This document shows, piece by piece, positions 59,164-64,000 of a DNA stretch of 64,000 nt; the first letter of the stretch is position 1; every line of letters starts with the position of its first letter. Below the pieces are notes generated by a model. It did not search any database. It was not told the DNA's origin and saw only the letters and a list, made by a program, of their open reading frames with translations. The DNA is from Paenibacillus_T sp033239625. Lineage in GTDB: Bacteria; Bacillota; Bacilli; Paenibacillales; Paenibacillaceae. The DNA is taken from assembly GCF_033239625.1 (NCBI RefSeq), contig NZ_BTCK01000037.1:1-64000 (forward strand), written 5' to 3'. A program made the position numbers and the translations under genes.

Positions 59164-59542
59164 AACGAATGCTCCTTTCCGAACTGCGGACGGCTTTTGA
59201 TCACGAAGCAATTCAGGAAGCCTAATCGACGTCGAAGCTTGCGTTCACCTTCGGAGTCCGAGTTTATGCTTCCGTTGTAGGTTTCCGTAGGAAACCTTGC
59301 ACTCATGCAGGTTTTGCCTACACTCCGTTCCTCCTGAAGTTATTTGCGATCCTTCAAGCGGTTACAACCTGCGAGCAAATAACTTTAGTTCTCGCAATCT
59401 TCTTGGTGCTGAAAACCAGACTTTTTTGAACACGCAAGATAAGCTATTCGTAGATTTGTATGTGGCGGCAGGGACGACCATGACAAGCCTGTAGATTTAC
59501 ATTGAACAATAAATGAATGGAATGCGGAAAGGGTGGACGAAA
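59164..59542. repeat. Gene-free region with dispersed repeat elements
   Basis: About 379 bp with no gene. GCGTTCACCTTCGGAGTCCGAG at 59241-59262 resembles the repeats at 69-84 and 162-177. GGTTTCCGTAGGAAACC (59280-59296) is an inverted repeat whose surroundings resemble, in the opposite orientation, those of 26885-26902. AGTTATTTGC (59337-59346) and GCAAATAACT (59375-59384) form another inverted repeat. AAAGGGTGG (59527-59535) is the ribosome binding site of the next gene. Confidence 0.6.
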
Positions 59543-60931
59543 GTGACGCGAGCGACAATTATTTTGAGTAAAAATCGCAAGAAAAGAATTGAGGAAGGCC
59601 ATCCTTGGGTATACGCAAGCGAGATCGACCGGATGGAAGGCGAGGCGCAGCCCGGCGATATTGTCGATGTGCTCAACCATCAACGCAAATATATCGCGAG
59701 CGGATTCTGGAATCCTGCATCGCAGATTACAGTGCGCATTATCAGTCATCAGACTGGCATCGAGATGGATGCTGCGTTCTTCCGCGAACGTTTCCAGCGC
59801 TGCGCCGATCATCGCCGCCGGTTCGTCAGCGATAAAGATTGCCGGCTGGTGTACGGTGAGGCTGATTTTCTCCCGGGACTCGTCGTTGACCGTTTCGGAG
59901 GCGTGCTCGTCGTACAAATTCTAACGCTCGGCATGGATGTGCGCCGCGATGCGATTGTAGAGGCGCTGATCGATGTGTTTGCGCCGCAGGGCATCTATGA
60001 GCGCAGCGATGTCGGCGTTCGTTCGCTTGAAGGACTGGAGCAGCGGACAGGCGTGCTGTATGGCGATTGCCCGCGTATCGTCGAGATTACCGAGAACGGA
60101 CTCAAGCTTGAGGTTGATATTGTCGAGGGACAGAAGACGGGCTACTTCTTCGACCAGCGGGAAAATCGTGCCGCCATCGCGCCGCTTATGACGGGCTGGG
60201 GCGAACGCAGCGGCATTCGACTGCAGGATGTGCCTGCAGAGGATGGAGCCGGGGTGAAACGTGTTCCGGTTAACCCGAACGGCAAGGAAGTAACGTTCCC
60301 TTACTGGGATGGCGCGACGGTGCTGGAGTGCTTCGCACATACGGGCAGCTTCACGCTGCATGCCTGCCAATATGGCGCGAAGAAAGTAACCTGCCTCGAC
60401 ATCTCGGAGCATGCGATCGATACGGCTCGCCGTAACGTTGCCCGCAACGGCTTCGAGGACCGGGTAGAGTTCGTAGTAGCCGATGCTTTCGACTATTTGC
60501 GTCAACAGTCTAGAGGAGTGGACGAGCGTAATGCTCGTGCAGCTGTAAACCGCGAGGACGGCGGCAAGGTCGATACGTCCAAGAAGCTGACGGCAGGCGG
60601 CGGCCGGACCTGGGATGTTGTCGTACTCGATCCTCCGGCGTTCACCAAGACGCGCGGCGCTGTTGGCGGTGCTGTCCGCGGCTACAAGGATATCAATCTG
60701 CATGGCATGAAGCTGGTGAACGAAGGCGGCTATCTCGTGACGGCAAGCTGCTCGTACCACATGAAGCCAGAGCTGTTCCTGGATACGATCCAAGAGGCAG
60801 CGAGCGATGCAGGCAAGCTGCTTCGTCTCGTCGAATGGCGTGCCGCAGGCAAAGACCACCCGCAGCTGCTTGGCGTCAGCGAAGGGCATTATCTTAAATT
60901 TGCGATTTTCGAAGTGCGCAGCAAACGTTAA
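59543..60931 (+). CDS. Class I SAM-dependent rRNA methyltransferase (RlmI-like)
   Basis: A likely 23S rRNA cytosine-C5 methyltransferase related to E. coli RlmI and B. subtilis YwbD. The N-terminal PUA domain reads KNRKKRIEEGHPWVYASEID, then an EEHUB-like region, and the Rossmann domain: GYFFDQRENRAAIAPLM, LECFAHTGSFTLHACQYGAK, VVLDPPAFTKTR. At 462 residues it is about 65 longer than those relatives: extra segments lie near residues 215-245 (after APLMTGW) and 325-355 (after DAFDYLRQQ), the latter charged and low complexity. GTG 59543 behind AAAGGGTGG is the start. Monocistronic, with a strong terminator. Confidence 0.9.
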   Translation: MTRATIILSKNRKKRIEEGHPWVYASEIDRMEGEAQPGDIVDVLNHQRKYIASGFWNPASQITVRIISHQTGIEMDAAFFRERFQRCADHRRRFVSDKDCRLVYGEADFLPGLVVDRFGGVLVVQILTLGMDVRRDAIVEALIDVFAPQGIYERSDVGVRSLEGLEQRTGVLYGDCPRIVEITENGLKLEVDIVEGQKTGYFFDQRENRAAIAPLMTGWGERSGIRLQDVPAEDGAGVKRVPVNPNGKEVTFPYWDGATVLECFAHTGSFTLHACQYGAKKVTCLDISEHAIDTARRNVARNGFEDRVEFVVADAFDYLRQQSRGVDERNARAAVNREDGGKVDTSKKLTAGGGRTWDVVVLDPPAFTKTRGAVGGAVRGYKDINLHGMKLVNEGGYLVTASCSYHMKPELFLDTIQEAASDAGKLLRLVEWRAAGKDHPQLLGVSEGHYLKFAIFEVRSKR

Positions 60932-60952
60932 TCGGCTTACTCTTTACCCTAT

Positions 60953-60996
60953 AAAACCAACGGACCTTTGGGTAGCCAAAGGTCCGTTGGTTTTTA
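60953..60996 (+). terminator. Terminator of the RlmI-like gene
   Basis: AAAACCAACGGACCTTTGG pairs perfectly with CCAAAGGTCCGTTGGTTTT around GTAG (60953-60994), with further T residues after it. Very strong intrinsic terminator, possibly bidirectional. Confidence 0.95.
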
Positions 60997-61216
60997 TTTT
61001 ACCTAAATTGGGAAATTATGATGTGCATCATATTGTGAACAAGAGCAACATTTTGATCGGATTTGTCGTTTGTTGTTATTATCGCGGTATCGTTCAAGGG
61101 CTGGAAGCTGATATTCCTTACCTGTTTTACAGAATGATCTAATGGGTTAATGACATTTGTGCAAGATTTCAATTCTTTGAACCGACTAAAACAAAATGAA
61201 GGAAGAGGTTAATCAT

Positions 61217-62248
61217 ATGGCGAATAACAACGGCGAGCTCAAGCGAGCCAGAAGGAAAAAGAAGCGATGGCGTCCGCTGCTGCTCGTCATCGGCATCATT
61301 CTGGTGCTCGCAGCCGGTTCGAGTCTTCTTTTTAAAAAGCAGCTAGCGCTGTTCGCGTTTCATACATTCCTCGAGAATGGGATTAAAGATACGCTTGAAG
61401 AATCCTATGTCCCGCTGGATAACGATAATGAACAGACGGACACAGCGGAAGCTGACGATCCCGATAAGCCATTCTCCCTGCTGCTCATTGGTACGGACCA
61501 GAGGGCGGATGAACCCGCTCGTTCCGATACGCTTATTTTCTCGGTCGTCCGGCCGAAGGATAATCGGATGCTGCTCTTATCCATACCTAGGGACAGCTAT
61601 GCCACAATCGTCGGCTATAAAGGCGATGTGAAAAGCAAAATCAATTCGGCATATGCGCATGGCGGCGTCAATATGACGATCGATACGGTGGAGGAGCTGC
61701 TCGATCAACCTATTCAGTACTATGCAACGGTTAACTTTAAAGGTCTTATCAATATCGTAGACACGCTGGGCGGCGTGAAGCTTCCTATCACGAAGGATAT
61801 TGTGAATAAGCAGAAGGACCATGAGAAATTTACGATCGAAGCAAACAAACCGATTTACAGCGGCGTTGAAGCGTTGAATTACGTAAGATATCGCGAAGAC
61901 TCGGATTTCAATCGGACGGCAAGGCAGCGGGAGTTTATCGGCCAATTGTTCAGTCGGATCAAAACATTCGGCAATATTACCAAAATCGATGATGTCATCG
62001 AGATTGGCGGAAACAACCTGCAAACGAATATGAAGCCGGATAAAGTCATTGATTTGGCAGAAGCGACATTCAAAGTCTCGCCGCAAATTACGAGCTACAT
62101 GCTTAAAGGCAAAGACGCTATGATGAAAGGCGTATATTACTACGTGCTGTATGAAGATGATGTTAAGTTTGCGAATGAGGTTATTGGCAAATGGTTGAAT
62201 CCAGATACGAATGTGATGGATTTGAAGATAGAAGACGCGAATAAGTAA
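61217..62248 (+). CDS. LytR-CpsA-Psr (LCP) family glycopolymer transferase
   Basis: Attaches teichoic acids or other glycopolymers to peptidoglycan on the outer side of the membrane. The 343-residue protein has a basic N terminus (ARRKKKRW), one membrane segment (about 19-37), and the LCP domain: FSLLLIGTDQRADEPARSDT, MLLLSIPRDSYATI, KINSAYAHGGVNMTIDTVEE, and YVRYREDSDFNRTARQREFI with the catalytic-site Arg residues. ATG 61217, 8 nt after AAGGAAGAGG, is preferred over ATG 61196. A weak promoter candidate is TTGATC / TATTAT (61053-61082). It stands alone, with a terminator at 62252-62285. Confidence 0.94.
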   Translation: MANNNGELKRARRKKKRWRPLLLVIGIILVLAAGSSLLFKKQLALFAFHTFLENGIKDTLEESYVPLDNDNEQTDTAEADDPDKPFSLLLIGTDQRADEPARSDTLIFSVVRPKDNRMLLLSIPRDSYATIVGYKGDVKSKINSAYAHGGVNMTIDTVEELLDQPIQYYATVNFKGLINIVDTLGGVKLPITKDIVNKQKDHEKFTIEANKPIYSGVEALNYVRYREDSDFNRTARQREFIGQLFSRIKTFGNITKIDDVIEIGGNNLQTNMKPDKVIDLAEATFKVSPQITSYMLKGKDAMMKGVYYYVLYEDDVKFANEVIGKWLNPDTNVMDLKIEDANK

Positions 62249-62251
62249 AAT

Positions 62252-62285
62252 AAGACATTCATCCCATAAGGGGGTGAATGTCTTT
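62252..62285. terminator. Terminator between the LCP and monooxygenase genes
   Basis: AAGACATTCA-CCC pairs with GGG-TGAATGTCTT around ATAA, followed by TTTTTC on the plus strand. It can serve both convergent genes. Confidence 0.85.
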
Positions 62286-62316
62286 TTCGTTTCGTTATGG
62301 AATGTGAGGCTTGTTG

Positions 62317-63315
62317 TCACAGGAGCTCCCTAGCCAGCAAGCGAAGCTGCTTCAATCGGATCTCTTGGCTCGGAGCAGAGGCCGAGATCATCACCTCGTC
62401 GAAACCTAATGCTTGTTGATCTGCGCGCAGCTGATCGGCGATTTCGGCTGCCGTACCAACCAGATGAAGCTTGCGGTCGCGGTTGGATTGGATGAGTGCA
62501 CGGTCTGATGCGGTAAGCGGATATTCGAGCGCTTCATCAGGCGTGAACGGCTGCGGGATGCGGCCTTTCATCAGGAATAGACGGCTTAGATCGACGGGCA
62601 GCGCAATATATTCGGCTTCTTCCTTAGTCTCTGCGACGGATACGGAGTACGTCACGTTAATGACGGGCTTCTCCATGAAGGCAGAAGGGACGAAGTTATA
62701 TTTGTAAGCATCGAAGATGGCCTTGGACATCTCTCCGTTGAAAAATTGCGCGAACGAATAGCCGACGCCCAATCGGCCGGTTCGAATTGCGCTGTTGCCA
62801 GTCGAACCCAGAAGCCAGGCTTCCGGCAGCTGGATCTCCGCTGGCGTTGCGATGATATCGTCATGCAGCGAGTCCGAGAGCGACTGTTCGCTGATGAGAT
62901 CCAGCGTTGTTTGGATTTTATCGTAGAGATCGGTTGGCATATAAGGGCGGCCTTCGGCCAGCGCTTGGGTAGAACGATGATCGCCGCCCGGTGCGCGTCC
63001 AACACCAAAATCGATACGGCCAGGCGCAAGGGCGCTCAGCGTCTTGAACACTTCGGCCAACTTATACGGCGAGTAATGCATCGCCATGACGCCGCCAGTT
63101 CCTAACCGGATACGTTTCGTCTTCGCAGCCAGGAACGAAGCAGTGATTTCAGGCGCGCTGCTCGCCAGCGTACGTAAATTATGATGTTCAGCCATCCACA
63201 TGCGGTGGAAACCTAATTCGTCCGCAAGCTTCGCTGTTTCAACTGCGTTCTGAAGCGCGCCTGTCGCCGAATTGCCCTTCGCAATCGGCGCTTGATCCAG
63301 AATGCCTATTTTCAT
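62317..63315 (-). CDS. LLM-class flavin-dependent monooxygenase (luciferase-like)
   Basis: A 332-residue bacterial-luciferase-fold protein of the MsnO8 type. It begins MKIGILDQAPIAKG, then GFHRMWMAEHHN (the AEHH motif), RIRLGTGGVMAMHYSPYKLA and GRIDFGVGRAPGGD. These motifs are diagnostic of this LLM group, but the substrate is unknown. ATG 63315 is preceded by GAAAGGA. It is a single gene, convergent with the LCP gene. Confidence 0.92.
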   Translation of the reverse strand: MKIGILDQAPIAKGNSATGALQNAVETAKLADELGFHRMWMAEHHNLRTLASSAPEITASFLAAKTKRIRLGTGGVMAMHYSPYKLAEVFKTLSALAPGRIDFGVGRAPGGDHRSTQALAEGRPYMPTDLYDKIQTTLDLISEQSLSDSLHDDIIATPAEIQLPEAWLLGSTGNSAIRTGRLGVGYSFAQFFNGEMSKAIFDAYKYNFVPSAFMEKPVINVTYSVSVAETKEEAEYIALPVDLSRLFLMKGRIPQPFTPDEALEYPLTASDRALIQSNRDRKLHLVGTAAEIADQLRADQQALGFDEVMISASAPSQEIRLKQLRLLARELL

Positions 63316-63522
63316 GACGTATCAGTCCTTTCCTCTTAGGTTCATTGTAATGGAGTGGATCCTTGCTTTCAACTGTTGCAAATATTGCACAGAATATTTT
63401 TTGTTGATTCAGGTCTATAGTTTTAGGCTATCAGTGGATAGGATATCGATATTATTTTTATATAAGCCGCTATGTTAGAATGCCAACAAAAGGAACTTCA
63501 TGTTGAGAGAGGCGGGGGAGCG

Positions 63523-64000
63523 ATGAGAATCGCATGTTCAGCAGGAGGACTGATCGTTAAGGACAACGAGGTGCTGCTTGTTAGAATAAACTACGGGGCG
63601 AATAAGGGATATTGGATGCTGCCAGGCGGTTTCGTTGAGGAAGGGGAATCATTCGAGGAAGCAGCAATCCGAGAAGTGAAGGAGGAAACAGGGATCGACG
63701 CCATTCCCGTTCGCCTAGTAAGCGTCAGAACCGGCTTCAAGCAGCTGCCTGAGGAGATCGAACACGGCATTTATTTCATCTTCGAGATGGAGTCGGTATC
63801 CGACACATTGACCGCGGACGGCTCCGAAATTTCCGAAGTGAAATACACGCCAATCGCCGACGCGCTGGCCGACCCTCAGGTCATTGGTCTAACCAAGGAA
63901 ATCATCCGTTCCTGCCAACACGCTTCCTCAACCTCAGGACTAACCGTCAACGAGAACGAAATCCCAACGAACAACAAATACTTGAAGTACAAGGTCTACA
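63523..64000 (+). CDS. Nudix hydrolase, partial at the window end
   Basis: The frame opens at ATG 63523 after GAGAGGCGGGGGA and runs without a stop to the window edge (at least 159 residues). It begins MRIACSAGGLIVKDNEVLLV. The Nudix box spans GGFVEEGESFEEAAIREVKEETG (G, E, REVKEE in the right spacing) at about residues 38-60. The remainder, to NKYLKYKVY, has no further motif that I recognise. It is different from the Nudix gene at 57095. Divergent from the LLM gene; the 207 bp between them hold AT-rich sequence with no promoter that I could fix. Confidence 0.88.
   Translation, partial: MRIACSAGGLIVKDNEVLLVRINYGANKGYWMLPGGFVEEGESFEEAAIREVKEETGIDAIPVRLVSVRTGFKQLPEEIEHGIYFIFEMESVSDTLTADGSEISEVKYTPIADALADPQVIGLTKEIIRSCQHASSTSGLTVNENEIPTNNKYLKYKVY

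Overview
The window is a stretch of chromosome from an endospore-forming, Gram-positive, moderately GC-rich member of the Bacillales. Paenibacillaceae (Paenibacillus or a close relative) is the best guess. The evidence is the combination of sporulation genes (spoVAC-AD-AE, gpr, spoIIP), late-competence genes (comER, comEA, comEB, comEC), a CIRCE/HrcA heat-shock operon, a YesN/YesM-type two-component pair beside a carbohydrate ABC transporter, frequent TTG and GTG starts behind strong AGGAGG-type ribosome binding sites, and conserved gene order with Bacillus subtilis.

Layout. 1-300 is a gene-free repeat region. 313-2175 is a three-gene spoVA operon for dipicolinic acid channel proteins. 2367-6876 is a MoxR ATPase / DUF58 / membrane transglutaminase cluster. 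7000-13128 is the yqeG-yqeH-aroE-yhbY-nadD-yqeK-rsfS-cvfB-yqeM block (ribosome assembly, shikimate and NAD synthesis); its last gene, yqeM, carries an apparent frameshift. 13285-13575 is a small cysteine-rich protein on the minus strand. 13779-16559 is a T-box-controlled leuS. 16613-21609 is comER (minus) and comEA-comEB-comEC. 21791-23451 is an ECF sigma factor and its anti-sigma factor. 23756-32349 is holA, rpsT (minus), gpr, spoIIP, a yqxA-position gene, lepA and hemW, followed by a GNAT gene. 32915-37939 is hrcA-grpE-dnaK-dnaJ with a perfect CIRCE.

In B. subtilis dnaJ is followed directly by prmA (yqeT), rsmE (yqeU) and mtaB (yqeV). Here about 15 kb of accessory genes (37940-53140) lie between dnaJ and prmA: two very small proteins behind a repeat-rich leader, a TetR-hydrolase-esterase operon, a complete galactoside cluster (response regulator, histidine kinase, lipoprotein, two permeases, beta-galactosidase), and a GntR/ABC transporter operon on the minus strand with a clear operator. 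Conserved order then resumes with prmA, a site-2 protease, rsmE, mtaB, a Nudix hydrolase, deoC and the yqeW-like Na/Pi cotransporter. The window ends with an RlmI-like methyltransferase, an LCP-family protein, a luciferase-like monooxygenase and a Nudix gene cut by the window edge.

Most of the window is ordinary core chromosome. I found no transposase, integrase, phage gene, CRISPR array, tRNA or rRNA, and no clearly new biological system. The observations most worth following are the yqeM frameshift, the accessory block splitting the dnaK operon from prmA, a three-member family of related hairpin elements, other dispersed repeats, a terminator separating comEC from comEB, an autoregulated ECF pair, and the 3'-overlapping deoC/yqeW genes.
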